DNA of 64,000 nt from Amycolatopsis echigonensis (GCF_014174495.1 NZ_JACJHR010000022.1:1-64000), one strand, 5' to 3'; positions 9,446 to 18,131 are shown, counted from the stretch's first letter. A program made the numbers and translations. The notes: generated by a model not told the origin, from the sequence alone.

Positions 9446-10790
9446 GGATGCGCTCCCAATCGGTGACAGCTCGCTCGTACGCTTCGCGCTCGATCCGCGC
9501 GGCGTTGAGGTAATGGTCGACTACATCGGCACCGAAGGCATCTCGCGCGATACGGCTGCGTTCGAGGACTTGAGCGGCTTCAGCGAGCGTAACGGGCACA
9601 GTGGGTTTGTCGGACGCGTACGCGTTGCCTACGAACTCAGGCTCCAACGGCAGTTCGTTCTCGATGCCGTGCAGTCCCGCAGCGATCATCGCGGCGACTG
9701 CGAGGTACGGGTTCACGTCTCCGCCGGGTACGCGGTTCTCGACGCGCAACCCGTCACCGTGCCCGACAACGCGCAACGCGCACGTACGGTTGTCCGTGCC
9801 CCACGCGATCGCTGTCGGCGCGAAGCTGCCAGGGACGTAACGCTTGTACGAGTTGATGTTCGGGGCGAAGAAATAGGTCAGCTCGCGCAACGCATCGAGC
9901 TGTCCGGCGAGGAAGTGCTGCATCAGCTTCGAGAAACCGTGGTCGCCGTCGCCGGGAAGCACCGCTTCGCCGGACTTGCCGCGAAGGCTCAGGTGGATGT
10001 GGCAGGAGTTGCCCTCGCGTTCGTTGTACTTCGCCATGAACGTGAGGCTCTTGCCCTCCTGCGCGGCGATCTCCTTCGCACCGTTCTTGTAGATGCCGTG
10101 GTTGTCGCACGTCGTGAGCGCGTCGGCGTAGCGGAAGGCGATCTCGTGCTGACCTGGGTTGCACTCGCCCTTCGCCGACTCCGGGTACAGACCCGCGCCC
10201 GCCATCCCGTTGCGGATCCGGCGCAGGAGCGGCTCGACGCGCGCGGTGCCGAGCATGGAGTAGTCGACGTTGTACTGATTGGACGGCTTGAGACCCTGGT
10301 AGCGCTTGTCCCACGCGGACTCGTAGGAGTCGTCGAACACGATGAACTCGAGCTCGGTGCCCACGTACGCCGTCAGGTCGTGCTCGGCGAGCCGGTCGAG
10401 CTGACGGCGCAGCACCTGGCGCGGCGAAACGGAAACCGGGCCGCCCTGCACGCGCTCGACGTCCGCGAGCACCAGCGCGGTGCCCTCCTGCCACGGAATC
10501 TCCCGCAGCGTCGCGAAATCCGGCCGGAGCACGAAGTCGCCGTAGCCGCTCTGCCAGGACGAGATGTCGTAGCCGTCGACGGTGTTCATGTCGACGTCCA
10601 CCGCGAGCAGGTAGTTGCACGCCTCGGTCGCGTGGCCGGCCACCTCCTCGAGGAAGTACTCCGCCGAACACCGCTTGCCCTGGAGCCGCCCCTGCATGTC
10701 GGTGAGCGCGACGAGCACCGTGTCGATCGTGCCCGCCGTCACCCGTTCGCGGAGAGCTTCGAGCGTGAGCATTCCTCGCCTGGCCGCCAT
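9426..10790 (-). CDS. Glutamine synthetase-family gamma-glutamyl-amine ligase (GlnA3/GlnA4/PuuA type)
   Basis: 454 aa with a type I GS fold: GTELEFIVFDD and NPGQHEIAFRY metal ligands, NSCHIHLSL, and the glutamate/ATP site NINSYKRYVPGSFAP. It lacks the adenylylation loop tyrosine context of true GlnA. With PuuD-like, ALDH and SDR genes behind it, it is expected to ligate glutamate to a polyamine or to ethanolamine rather than to ammonia. Streptomyces GlnA3 (polyamines) and GlnA4 (ethanolamine) are the known precedents. Start ATG at 10790 (MAARRGML); the ATG at 10772 has GAGG almost touching it and is less likely. First gene of the four-gene cluster. Confidence 0.9.
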   Translation of the reverse strand: MAARRGMLTLEALRERVTAGTIDTVLVALTDMQGRLQGKRCSAEYFLEEVAGHATEACNYLLAVDVDMNTVDGYDISSWQSGYGDFVLRPDFATLREIPWQEGTALVLADVERVQGGPVSVSPRQVLRRQLDRLAEHDLTAYVGTELEFIVFDDSYESAWDKRYQGLKPSNQYNVDYSMLGTARVEPLLRRIRNGMAGAGLYPESAKGECNPGQHEIAFRYADALTTCDNHGIYKNGAKEIAAQEGKSLTFMAKYNEREGNSCHIHLSLRGKSGEAVLPGDGDHGFSKLMQHFLAGQLDALRELTYFFAPNINSYKRYVPGSFAPTAIAWGTDNRTCALRVVGHGDGLRVENRVPGGDVNPYLAVAAMIAAGLHGIENELPLEPEFVGNAYASDKPTVPVTLAEAAQVLERSRIARDAFGADVVDHYLNAARIEREAYERAVTDWERIRGFERL

Positions 10791-10867
10791 CGCATCGCCC
10801 CAAAGGTTCGGATCAGGTCCTTTGCGGCTTCTTCCTACCGGGCCGCCGTGGCCGGGTCAATCCGCTG

Positions 10868-10889
10868 AAAGGTATTTTCCTAGACCTTT
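10868..10889. promoter_or_regulatory. Inverted repeat in the divergent GS-like/stress-gene spacer
   Basis: AAAGGT at 10868-10873 and ACCTTT at 10884-10889 form a dyad with a 10-bp AT-rich centre (ATTTTCCTAG), unusual in this GC-rich DNA. It lies 79 bp upstream of the GS-like start and 140 bp upstream of the stress gene. A regulator site is plausible but unproven. No dedicated regulator gene is present in the cluster. Confidence 0.35.
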
Positions 10890-11028
10890 GAACGGCCAGT
10901 TGACCAGCCTCACCCGCCCGGCGCCTGCTATGTCCGGGTTGCCCGGCTGAGAAGATACTGTGAATCCGGTGCGTCCGGGACCAAATCCGCCGCCTCGTGC
11001 GTTGGACCGGGCAAGAGAGGTGAGAGGG

Positions 11029-11550
11029 ATGACTGAAGCATTCACGCAGACCACGTTCAGCCAGCAGCAGGCGCGGCCGCAGCTCCCGACGCTGCCCACC
11101 GGGTGGCCGATCGGGTCGTACGAGTCCTACGAACAGGCCCAGCAGGCCGTCGACCACCTCGCGAACGCTGATTTCCCGGTCACCGACGTCACGATCGTCG
11201 GGGTCCAGCCGATGCTCGTCGAGCGCATCGCGGGCAGGATGAGCTGGAGCCGGATGCTCAGCAGCGCGGCCATGTCCGGCGCGGTGTTCGGCCTGTTCCT
11301 GGGCCTCGTGCTGAGCATGCTCAACCCGGCCGCCGGGCTGCTGTCCATCGTGCTCGGCCTGGCCGCGGGTGTCGTGTTCAATGTCGCCTTCGGCGCACTG
11401 GGCTACGCGGCGAACCGCAACAAGCGCGGCTTCATCTCGCAGAGCCAGCTGGTCGCGCAGCGCTATGACGTGCTGTCGCAGCCGCGCAACGCCGAGAAGG
11501 GCCGTCAGCTGCTGGCGGACCTGGCCGCGCGCTCCGCGTTCAACCACTGA
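11029..11550 (+). CDS. General stress protein 17M-like membrane protein (YflT domain)
   Basis: 173 aa. The N-terminal half (about 25-75, WPIGSYESYEQAQQAVDHLA) matches the heat-induced stress protein YflT domain. It is followed by a Gly/Ala-rich hydrophobic stretch (about 85-130) that is probably two membrane helices, then a basic cytoplasmic tail. Start chosen at ATG 11029 after AGAGAGGTGAGAGGG; an in-frame ATG at 10960 lacks a ribosome site and gives a proline-rich, unlikely leader. Stands alone, divergent from the GS-like gene. Precise role unknown; the name is by domain only. Confidence 0.8.
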   Translation: MTEAFTQTTFSQQQARPQLPTLPTGWPIGSYESYEQAQQAVDHLANADFPVTDVTIVGVQPMLVERIAGRMSWSRMLSSAAMSGAVFGLFLGLVLSMLNPAAGLLSIVLGLAAGVVFNVAFGALGYAANRNKRGFISQSQLVAQRYDVLSQPRNAEKGRQLLADLAARSAFNH

Positions 11551-12206
11551 GTTTCGATACTCGCCTCCCGGGCGTCCGGGCCGTTCGCGGCCGGGGCGCC
11601 CGGTTTCGCGTTCCAGGGCCTCGCCACAGGGTCGGCGACTGATCCGGTTGGGTCCCGGGCAAGGTGAAGCGGTATCGCGCTCCGGGCCGCTTCGCGAGAC
11701 GCGCCGAGGGTTCGGCGAGAAACCGGCCTGGCCACCCGCCCGACTCCGGCGCTCCGGGGCTCCTCGCGAGACACAGGCTTCACCGCAAGACTGGCCTAGC
11801 CACCCGAACCTGACTCCGGCACGCCACTCCCCTCGCGAGACCCGCCGAGAGTTGAGCGCGAAACCGGCCTGCCACACAAACCCGGCTCAGGGGCCGCGAG
11901 ATGCACGGAGGCGCTGGCCAGAGACCGTCCGGCCGAGCAAATCCGGCTCCGGCAGCCCAGTCGCGCCTCGCGAAACCGGCCATGCCCCTGCCGAGCGCCC
12001 GCGTCAGGCCCGCAGTCTGCGCTGGAGGCGGCTTCCGGAGCTGTCGCGGCGGGGTCGGCGAACGTCGCGGCTTCGGGCGCAGCCGAGGTGCCGGTCAAGT
12101 CTCGACCTCCGCTCCCCGCCCCGAGCCGATCTACCTTGTCGGCGGAGCAGGCTTCACCGGGCCGGTCGGCGGCACCGGGACCCGGATATCGCCGACGCTT
12201 TCGGGA
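11551..12206. repeat. Non-coding spacer with about 70-bp imperfect tandem repeats
   Basis: No convincing gene on either strand. From about 11690 to 12000 the word TCGCGAGAC or a variant recurs at 11692, 11764, 11833, about 11895 and 11968. Each copy is followed by GAAACCGGCCTGGCCAC-like and GACTCCGGC-like words, giving a roughly 70-bp imperfect repeat. A GC-rich hairpin (GGGCGTCCGG..CCGGGGCGCCC, 11570-11610) after the stress-gene stop may terminate it. Confidence 0.65.
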
Positions 12207-12460
12207 TCACCGCCGCGAACGGCACCCCGCGTCCTCCCGGCAGTAGCCGCGATAACCGTTGACGTTCCCCCGATCATCCTGCACCCCCTCGACGACCTTC
12301 GGACGCGGGAACTGGTTGTCCTGCCCGATCATCTGGCTCGTGCCGGTGTCCTTGTCGCAGCCGTAGCGCGTGATCGTGAGCGGGCGGCCGCGATCGTTGT
12401 ATACGTAGACGTTCTCGAGCGATTTGCCGTTCGCGTCGAAGACGTTTCGACGGCCGCGGA
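12207..12460 (-). pseudogene. C-terminal remnant of a membrane/secreted protein gene
   Basis: A reading frame ending at 12207 encodes the coherent segment NVFDANGKSLENVYVYNDRG, then CDKDTGTSQ and DDRGNVNGYRGYCR. These are the Asn/Asp-rich repeats found at the C termini of some actinobacterial membrane proteins. Upstream the frame runs into the antisense frame of mutM and loses sense, and there is no start codon or N-terminal domain. I infer that the 5' part was deleted or replaced by the sequence now next to the mutM stop. The parent function is unknown to me. Confidence 0.5.
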
Positions 12461-12517
12461 ACGCAATGCCCGCTGGCAGACTCGGCCGCACTCGGCTGTG
12501 TGGGCACCGACCAGCAG

Positions 12518-13378
12518 CTACGCCGCCCGTGCCCGCCGCTGGCACCTCGGGCACGAAAACGACGACCGGTTCATGAACGGTTCCCTCCGGATCGGCGACC
12601 CGCATCGACGGCACGGCATCCCCTCCTGGCCGTACGCGTCGAGCGAACGCTCGAAGTACCCCGATTGCCCGTTCACATTCACATAAAGCGCGTCGAACGA
12701 CGTCCCACCCGCGAGCAACGCCGCCGCCATCACGTCGCTCGCCGCGGACAGCAGCGTTCGCCCTTGCGCGGCAGTGAGTTTCTCGGTCGGCCGCGACCAA
12801 TGCAGCTTGGCGCGCCACAACGCTTCGTCCGCGTAGATGTTGCCCACCCCGGACACCAGCGTCTGATCGAGCAGCGCGCGTTTCACCTCGGTCCGGCGGG
12901 AACGCAGCGCACGCACCGCCGCCTCCGGATCGAACTTCGGGTCCATCGGGTCACGGGCGATGTGCGCGATGGTGCCGGGCAGGCTGTCGCCGTCGACCTC
13001 GACCAGTTCGTCCAGGGCCAGGCCGCCGAACGTGCGCTGGTCGACGAAGCGCAGTTCCGGTCCCCCGTCGGCGAACCGGACCCGGACGCGCAGGTGTTTC
13101 TCGTCCGGCGCGTCCTCGGCCTGCACCAGCATCTGGCCGCTCATGCCGAGATGAGCCAGCACCGCCTCGCCGTCGGACAGTTCCAGCCACAGGTATTTGC
13201 CGCGCCGCCGGGCCGCCTCGATCGTGACTCCGGCGAGGCGTCCGGTGAAGTCGGCGGCTCCTTGCGCGTGCCGCCGGATGGCGCGGTCGTGCAGCACCTC
13301 GACGGCCCGGACGGTACGGCCGGCGACGTGCGCTTCGAGACCGGCGCGGACGGTCTCGACCTCGGGTAGTTCGGGCAT
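12518..13378 (-). CDS. mutM: Formamidopyrimidine-DNA glycosylase
   Basis: Bifunctional glycosylase/AP lyase removing 8-oxoG and FaPy. 286 aa. The start is fixed by the obligatory N-terminal MPELPEVE, where Pro2 is the Schiff-base nucleophile and Glu3 the acid; a longer frame upstream would bury this Pro. GKYLWLEL and the helix-two-turn-helix [17 protein letters not shown] follow. The C-terminal zinc finger has CRRCG and CPRC. Lies downstream of rnc on the same strand but separated by a terminator hairpin, so probably has its own promoter. The usual rnc-mutM neighbourhood is conserved. Confidence 0.97.
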   Translation of the reverse strand: MPELPEVETVRAGLEAHVAGRTVRAVEVLHDRAIRRHAQGAADFTGRLAGVTIEAARRRGKYLWLELSDGEAVLAHLGMSGQMLVQAEDAPDEKHLRVRVRFADGGPELRFVDQRTFGGLALDELVEVDGDSLPGTIAHIARDPMDPKFDPEAAVRALRSRRTEVKRALLDQTLVSGVGNIYADEALWRAKLHWSRPTEKLTAAQGRTLLSAASDVMAAALLAGGTSFDALYVNVNGQSGYFERSLDAYGQEGMPCRRCGSPIRREPFMNRSSFSCPRCQRRARAA

Positions 13379-13438
13379 GCGCTCATTCTGCCTGGCACCC
13401 CCGACAAAAAACGGGGACCCGTGCCCCGGCAACGAAAA

Positions 13439-13471
13439 CGGGGCCGGCCGACATCGAGTCGGCCAGCCCCG
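13439..13471 (-). terminator. Hairpin terminator after rnc
   Basis: GC-rich stem with arms of about 14 nt (CGGGGC.GGCCGAC / GTCGGCC.GCCCCG) and a short ATCGA loop, 17 nt past the rnc stop on the minus strand. No T tract follows. Confidence 0.7.
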
Positions 13472-13487
13472 GAAAGAGTGAAACGCG

Positions 13488-14228
13488 TCAGCTCGCGTCG
13501 TCGCCCGTGCCGAGTTCCTCCGACAGGGCCCGCCAGGCGGTCTCCGCGGCCTTCTGCTCGGCTTCCTTCTTCGTGGTGCCGGTGCCTTCGCCCAGCGCGC
13601 GGCCCGCCACCAGCACGGTGGCGGTGAATTCCTTGCGGTGGTCCGGACCGCTGTCCTCGACGCGGTACTCGGGCACGCCGAGCCCCCCGGACGCGGTCAG
13701 CTCCTGCAGGCTGGTCTTCCAGTCGAGGCCTGCCCCGCGCAGCGGAGCCTCGGCCAGCAACCCGTCGAAGAGGTGGTGCACGAGCTTGCGCGCGACCTCG
13801 ATGCCGTGCGCGAGGTACGTGGCGCCGATGACGGCTTCGAGACCGTCGGCGAGAATGCTCGCCTTGTCCCGGCCGCCGGTGAGCTCTTCGCCCTTGCCCA
13901 GCAGCAGATGCGCCCCAAGCCCGCCCTCGCCGAGCCCGCGCGCGACGCCGGCCAGCGCGTGCATGTTGACGACGCTGGCGCGCAGCTTCGCGAGCTGGCC
14001 CTCGGGCAGGTCGGGGTGGGTGGTGTAGAGATGGTCGGTGACGACGAGGCCGAGCACCGCGTCTCCGAGGAACTCCAGTCGCTCGTTCGGCGGCAGGCCG
14101 CCGTGCTCGTACGCGTACGAGCGGTGGGTGAGCGAAAGACGGAGCAGCTCGGGGTCGAGTTCGACCCCGAGCGCCTCGAGCAACGATGCGGGATCGGCCG
14201 CGGGTCCTCCGACGGGCTTACCCCCCAT
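13488..14228 (-). CDS. rnc: Ribonuclease III
   Basis: Double-strand-specific endoribonuclease for rRNA and mRNA processing. 246 aa. The signature [14 protein letters not shown] with the metal-binding Glu/Asp is near residues 45-58, [14 protein letters not shown] carries the second acidic pair, and the C-terminal third is a dsRNA-binding domain (KTSLQELT...[13 protein letters not shown]). Start at ATG 14228 (MGGKPVGG), 14 nt after the rpmF stop. The cluster SepIVA-like - yceD - rpmF - rnc is one transcription unit on the minus strand, as in other actinobacteria. Confidence 0.97.
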   Translation of the reverse strand: MGGKPVGGPAADPASLLEALGVELDPELLRLSLTHRSYAYEHGGLPPNERLEFLGDAVLGLVVTDHLYTTHPDLPEGQLAKLRASVVNMHALAGVARGLGEGGLGAHLLLGKGEELTGGRDKASILADGLEAVIGATYLAHGIEVARKLVHHLFDGLLAEAPLRGAGLDWKTSLQELTASGGLGVPEYRVEDSGPDHRKEFTATVLVAGRALGEGTGTTKKEAEQKAAETAWRALSEELGTGDDAS

Positions 14229-14242
14229 GGTCGGCTGCCCGC

Positions 14243-14425
14243 TCAGGCGGGCTCGACGACCTGGCGGCCGTTGTGCTGGCCGCAAGCCGGGCAAGCGACG
14301 TGCTGGATTTTCGGCTGGCGGCAGGCGCGGTTGGAGCAGGGCACCAGCTGAACCGGAGCCGCCTTCCACTGGCTGCGGCGGGAGCGCGTGTTGGATCGCG
14401 ACATCTTCCGCTTCGGGACGGCCAC
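14243..14425 (-). CDS. rpmF: 50S ribosomal protein L32
   Basis: 60 aa, basic, starting [20 protein letters not shown], the hallmark L32 N terminus. A zinc ribbon of CSNRAC and CPAC retains all four cysteines. GTG start with AAGGAG 8 nt upstream. Lies between yceD and rnc; the yceD-rpmF pairing is conserved across bacteria. Confidence 0.98.
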   Translation of the reverse strand: MAVPKRKMSRSNTRSRRSQWKAAPVQLVPCSNRACRQPKIQHVACPACGQHNGRQVVEPA

Positions 14426-14499
14426 GAGTAGATCTCCTTCAAACGGTCTGCTCGCGGGTGCGAGCGAACTTACTTCTCCCGGATCGAGCTGGACGCTCG

Positions 14500-15117
14500 T
14501 CAGGCTTGCTCTCCGGAGCCGTGCGCAGGCTTTTCGCCCGCGTTCTCGTCGAATCGCTCGACCAGCGCGGCCCACCGAGGGTCTATCTTCTCATGCCCGT
14601 GTCCGGGCTCGAGATCGGCCCACTTGACGCCGCATTCGACGCACAGTCCGGGGCAGTCCTCGCGGCACAGCGGGGCGAGCGGAAGCGCCAGCACCACGGC
14701 GTCGCGGACGGTCGGCTCGAGGTCGATCCGGTCGTCGACCAGGCGAGGGATCTCGTCCTCGTCGGTAGTCTCCTCGGTGGCCGAGCCCGGGTAGGCGAAC
14801 AGCTCGGTGAGGTCCACCTCGATGTGCTCGGTCACCGGGTCGAGGCAGCGCGAGCACTCGCCGGTGGCCACGGCCGCGGCGGTGCCGGTGACGAGGACGC
14901 CCTCGACGACGGATTCGAGCATCAGGTCGAGCTCGACGGGCTCGCCTTCGCGGATTTCGAGCACGCCCGGCACGCCGAGCGAGGTCGGCACGGGCGCGCT
15001 GCGGCGCAGCTCCCGGCTGAGTCCCGCGCGGCGGCCGAGCTCACGGGTGTCGACCACCCAGGGGCTGCGGTCGTCGAGCTGCGCGGGGCGGGGGTTCTGG
15101 GCAGGGTTTTCGGACAT
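14500..15117 (-). CDS. YceD/DUF177 family protein (23S rRNA accumulation protein)
   Basis: 205 aa. The DUF177 core has the ECSRCLDPV zinc-like pair (about 87-90) and the C-terminal [13 protein letters not shown] cluster, typical of YceD proteins encoded just upstream of rpmF. The family is required for normal 23S rRNA levels in E. coli and plants; the mechanism is not defined. Length and position match the family. The stop is 74 nt before rpmF. Confidence 0.92.
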   Translation of the reverse strand: MSENPAQNPRPAQLDDRSPWVVDTRELGRRAGLSRELRRSAPVPTSLGVPGVLEIREGEPVELDLMLESVVEGVLVTGTAAAVATGECSRCLDPVTEHIEVDLTELFAYPGSATEETTDEDEIPRLVDDRIDLEPTVRDAVVLALPLAPLCREDCPGLCVECGVKWADLEPGHGHEKIDPRWAALVERFDENAGEKPAHGSGEQA

Positions 15118-15164
15118 CGCCTACCAGCGTACGCAGGCCCCGCGCACATCGCTGCGGCGGCTGG

Positions 15165-15896
15165 TCAGACCTGGTAGTCGTACAGCGTCGAGCGGCCCCC
15201 GCCGTGGCCGGTCGCGGGCGAACGCAGGTGGTTGCGGCCCGAGTCGACGGTGCGCAGCGTGGTGGCCAGCAGTTCGGAGAACTCGGCCAGTTTGCCGTCC
15301 ACGTACGCGTCGCAGTCGGCGCGCTGACGGTCGGCCTCGGCGTGCGCCTCGTCGACGATGCGCGCGGATTCGGCGTGCGCGGCCTGCACGACCTCGGTCT
15401 GCGAGACGAGCCGGGCCTGTTCGGCGCGGGCGTCCTCGATCGCGCGGTCGTAGGCGTCGCGGCCGGCCTGGATCATCCGCTCGGATTCGGCGCGGGACCG
15501 TTCGGTGAGGTTCTGGTACTCGGCCTGCCCGCCGGCGACCATGCGCTCGGCCTCGTTGTGCGCGTCGCTCAGCATCTGCTCCGCGCGGGCGCGCGCGTCG
15601 GCGAGGATGCGCTCGGCCTCGGACGTCGCGTCCGACACCGTCCGCTCGGCTTCCTCGTTCGCGCCGGCGACGGTCTCCCCCGCCTCCTTGCGCGCGGCCA
15701 GCAGCAGGTCGTCGCGTTTGTCGAGAACGTCCTGCGCGTCGTCCACCTCGCCGGGAAGCGCGTCGCGGACGTCGTCGAGCAGCTCGAGGACGTCGCCGCG
15801 GGGCACCACGCAGCTGGACGTCATGGGAACCCCACGGGCCTCTTCGACGATCGTGACGAGCTCGTCGAGTGCCTCGAAAACCCGGTACACGGCCAC
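15165..15896 (-). CDS. SepIVA/DivIVA-like coiled-coil protein
   Basis: 243 aa, GTG start (VAVYRVFEALDELVTIVEEA). After a short N-terminal domain, residues about 55-210 are almost continuous charged coiled coil with heptads of Ala/Glu/Arg. It resembles mycobacterial SepIVA (Rv2927c), which is encoded at the same place beside the DUF177-rpmF-rnc genes and is needed for septation and polar growth. No membrane segment. The C-terminal GHGGGRSTLYDYQV is short and disordered. Assignment rests on synteny and fold type rather than catalytic motifs. Confidence 0.85.
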   Translation of the reverse strand: MAVYRVFEALDELVTIVEEARGVPMTSSCVVPRGDVLELLDDVRDALPGEVDDAQDVLDKRDDLLLAARKEAGETVAGANEEAERTVSDATSEAERILADARARAEQMLSDAHNEAERMVAGGQAEYQNLTERSRAESERMIQAGRDAYDRAIEDARAEQARLVSQTEVVQAAHAESARIVDEAHAEADRQRADCDAYVDGKLAEFSELLATTLRTVDSGRNHLRSPATGHGGGRSTLYDYQV

Positions 15897-15995
15897 TCCC
15901 TCAAGCAGTTTCCCCGATCACTGGCTTCCAGTCTGCCCGCTTCGCAGCCTGAACCGGTGAACGAGCACCCGACCGGGCGTGTCCTGGCATCGGAG

Positions 15996-16035
15996 GGAAG
16001 GGGCGGTCTCACTCGCTGGTGGGACCGCCCCTTCC
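15996..16035. terminator. Hairpin terminator after the RNase gene
   Basis: A 13-bp perfect stem, GGAAGGGGCGGTC (15996-16008) pairing with 16023-16035, lies 9 nt past the RNase stop on the minus strand, in the gap before the SepIVA-like gene start. Confidence 0.75.
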
Positions 16036-16043
16036 GGACCGGG

Positions 16044-16763
16044 TCAGCTGTCGAGATCGATCTTCTGGAAGGTGGCGTAGTGGTCCGGCGTGTAGACGAG
16101 CTCGCCGCCCTTGCCGGAGATCACGCGGTCTTCCGAGCCGACGTCGTAGAGCGTGTAGTAGCCGGCGTCGCAGGCGGGCAGGACGCCCTCGCGGTTCTGA
16201 TAGGTCGTGCCGTCGCTGAGGGTGCCGTTGCGTACGCCGTCGACGACCTGCTGGGCGTCGGCGGAAAGCGTCGAGTAGCCGACCGGGCTCAGCTTCGACA
16301 GGTCGCCGCACTTCGTCGGGGTGCTGCCGCCGTCGATGTCGATGACCTGGAAGGTCGCGTAGTGGTCGCCGGTGTAGAAGTACTCGCCGCCCTGGCCGGT
16401 CACGATCCGGCGGGTGCCGCGGTTGCTCGCGCCGGGCGTCGGCACGGTGTACTCGTGGTAGTAGCTCGACGAGCAGGAGGGCAGGATCCCCTCGCGGTTG
16501 GTGAAGACGACGCCGTCGTTCTTCGGGTACGGGAACGGCCCGTTCGTCTGGATGAGCTTGTAGGTGTCAGTCGCCTCCGGAGGCAGCGCCGACAGCTTGA
16601 CGTGGGTGAAACCGGACAGGTCGCCGCAGGAGTTCTGCTGCGGCTGCACGGATGCCGGTGCCGCCGGGGAAAGCGGGACGGCCTCCGCGGCCGTGCCGAA
16701 CCCCAGGAAACCGACCAGCAGTGCGAAAAGGACACCGACTACGCGGCTGCGATTGTTGGTCAT
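16044..16763 (-). CDS. Secreted tandem guanyl-specific ribonuclease (RNase Sa/N1-T1 family)
   Basis: 239 aa. A signal peptide (about 1-28, ending AEA) is followed by two consecutive microbial RNase domains. Domain 1 (46-143) is close to Streptomyces RNase Sa: LSALPPEATDTY, GPFPYPKNDGVVF, YYHEYTV with the general base E104, R115 and R119 in RGTRRI, and the general acid H134 in GDHYATF. Domain 2 (152-239) repeats the fold (CGDLS, NREGVLPAC, DHYATFQKIDL) but has YYTLYDV, so Leu205 replaces the catalytic Glu, and a 4-5 residue deletion removes the first Arg; H228 and R213 remain. Each domain has two Cys. Domain 1 should cleave 3' to G outside the cell; domain 2 may only bind. No barstar-type inhibitor is seen nearby. 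Confidence 0.92.
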   Translation of the reverse strand: MTNNRSRVVGVLFALLVGFLGFGTAAEAVPLSPAAPASVQPQQNSCGDLSGFTHVKLSALPPEATDTYKLIQTNGPFPYPKNDGVVFTNREGILPSCSSSYYHEYTVPTPGASNRGTRRIVTGQGGEYFYTGDHYATFQVIDIDGGSTPTKCGDLSKLSPVGYSTLSADAQQVVDGVRNGTLSDGTTYQNREGVLPACDAGYYTLYDVGSEDRVISGKGGELVYTPDHYATFQKIDLDS

Positions 16764-16876
16764 TTTCGGACGGTAACCCGATGGGGTGGTCTGCAGAATG
16801 ACGCGAGGTGAACAGCTTCGGGCCGCGGCCGAAGTCCCGACGAAGGCAGTAATCCGTTCAGGCTAAATCCGCCGCC

Positions 16877-16911
16877 GGACTGGCGTCCGGGCCCGACGCG
16901 GTACTCAGTCC
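16877..16911 (-). terminator. Hairpin at the 3' end of coaD
   Basis: GGACTGGCGTC and GACGC..CAGTCC form a two-part stem (16877-16911) overlapping the coaD stop codon on the minus strand. Plausible terminator; no T tract follows it on the minus strand. Confidence 0.4.
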
Positions 16912-17387
16912 TTTTTGGCGTAGACCGCGAGGAGGCGTTCGTGGACCACCGGCGGCACCAGGTTCTCGATGTCGCCGCCGAGCGCCGCGATCTCCTTGAC
17001 CAGCGAGCTGGACACGAAGCCGTACGCCGGGTTGTTGGCCATCAGCAGCGTTTCGAGGCCGGTGAGCTCGCGGTTCATCTGGGCCATCTGCAGTTCGTAG
17101 TCGAAGTCGCTGACCGAGCGCAGGCCCTTCGCGACCGCGGCGATGTCGTTGTCGCGGCAGTAGTCCACGAGCAGGCCCTGCCACGAATCGACGCGCACGT
17201 TCGGCAGCTTCGCGGTGATTTCGCGCAGGATCTCCATGCGTTCCTCGACGCTGAAGAGGCCCTTCTTGCTCTTGTTCACCCCCACCGCGACGACGACCTC
17301 GTCGAAGAGCTTCGATGCCCGCTCGATGATGTCGAGATGTCCGTTGGTGGCCGGATCGTAAGAACCGGGACAGACCGCACGCCGCAT
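16905..17387 (-). CDS. coaD: Phosphopantetheine adenylyltransferase
   Basis: Penultimate step of CoA synthesis: 4'-phosphopantetheine + ATP to dephospho-CoA. 160 aa, the standard size. PGSYDPATNGHLDII contains the T/HxGH nucleotidyltransferase motif, GLRSVSDFDYELQMAQMN lies mid-protein, and VSSSLVKEIAALGGD is the C-terminal ATP-site segment. Start at ATG 17387 (MRRAVCPGS); the open frame further upstream is nonsense. Lies 52 nt after rsmD, the common rsmD-coaD pair. Confidence 0.97.
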   Translation of the reverse strand: MRRAVCPGSYDPATNGHLDIIERASKLFDEVVVAVGVNKSKKGLFSVEERMEILREITAKLPNVRVDSWQGLLVDYCRDNDIAAVAKGLRSVSDFDYELQMAQMNRELTGLETLLMANNPAYGFVSSSLVKEIAALGGDIENLVPPVVHERLLAVYAKKD

Positions 17388-17439
17388 GGCGCGGACGCTA
17401 TCAAGCCCCGCCGCCGCGCGCGCTCTCGTGCCGACTGCG

Positions 17440-18006
17440 TCACACCTCGGATGAGCCGTCGTACTCCGCCCAGTACAGCGCCGTGTCGCCGTAGCGCTTG
17501 TCGCGAAGCGGCTTGAACGTCGACGGCCAGTCCGGAGCACCGTCGCGCGCAGCCCGTTCGATCACGGTCAACGCGCCTTCAGCGAGCCAACCGCCGCTGT
17601 GTAGCGAAGCGAGCACGGTGCCCAGCGAAGCAGCGTCGACCGCGTACGGCGGGTCTGCGAGCACAACGTCGAACTGCACCGGCGCAGGCGCTGCGACCAC
17701 TGTCTCGACCTGACCGGCTCGCACCGTGCCGCCTAGCCGCAAATCGGCGACGTTGCCGCGAAGCACGTCTGCCGCCCGACGGTCGGCTTCCACGAACCAC
17801 GCGTCCGCGGCACCGCGCGAAAGCGCTTCGAGACCGAGCGCGCCCGAGCCGGCGTAGAGGTCGAGCACGCGGGCTCCGTCCAGCTCCCCGGCCACTTCGA
17901 GGGCGTTGAACAGTGCTTCCCGCACCCGCTCCGACGTCGGGCGGGTGCCCTTGGGCGGCACCTTCAGCCGCCGTCCGCCCGCCTTCCCCGCCACGATCCT
18001 CGTCAC
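17440..18006 (-). CDS. rsmD: 16S rRNA (guanine966-N2)-methyltransferase
   Basis: 188 aa from a GTG at 18006 (VTRIVAGKAGGRRLKVP). SAM site VLDLYAGSGALGLEALSRGA and the N-methylation motif LADPPY are both present; KGTRPTSERVREALFN is characteristic of RsmD. Paired with coaD downstream. The 125-bp divergent gap to helR must hold both promoters. Confidence 0.95.
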   Translation of the reverse strand: MTRIVAGKAGGRRLKVPPKGTRPTSERVREALFNALEVAGELDGARVLDLYAGSGALGLEALSRGAADAWFVEADRRAADVLRGNVADLRLGGTVRAGQVETVVAAPAPVQFDVVLADPPYAVDAASLGTVLASLHSGGWLAEGALTVIERAARDGAPDWPSTFKPLRDKRYGDTALYWAEYDGSSEV

Positions 18007-18131
18007 CCGGCCATCTTCGCCCAAGGTCGCGATGTGGCGTTGGGCAGGACTTGCCGAACCCTCGCGCGCGGGCGCGTAGAGTCGTCCTTCGCCCTCCAGG
18101 GGCGCGTTGATGGAGTTCAAGGGAGCGTTGC

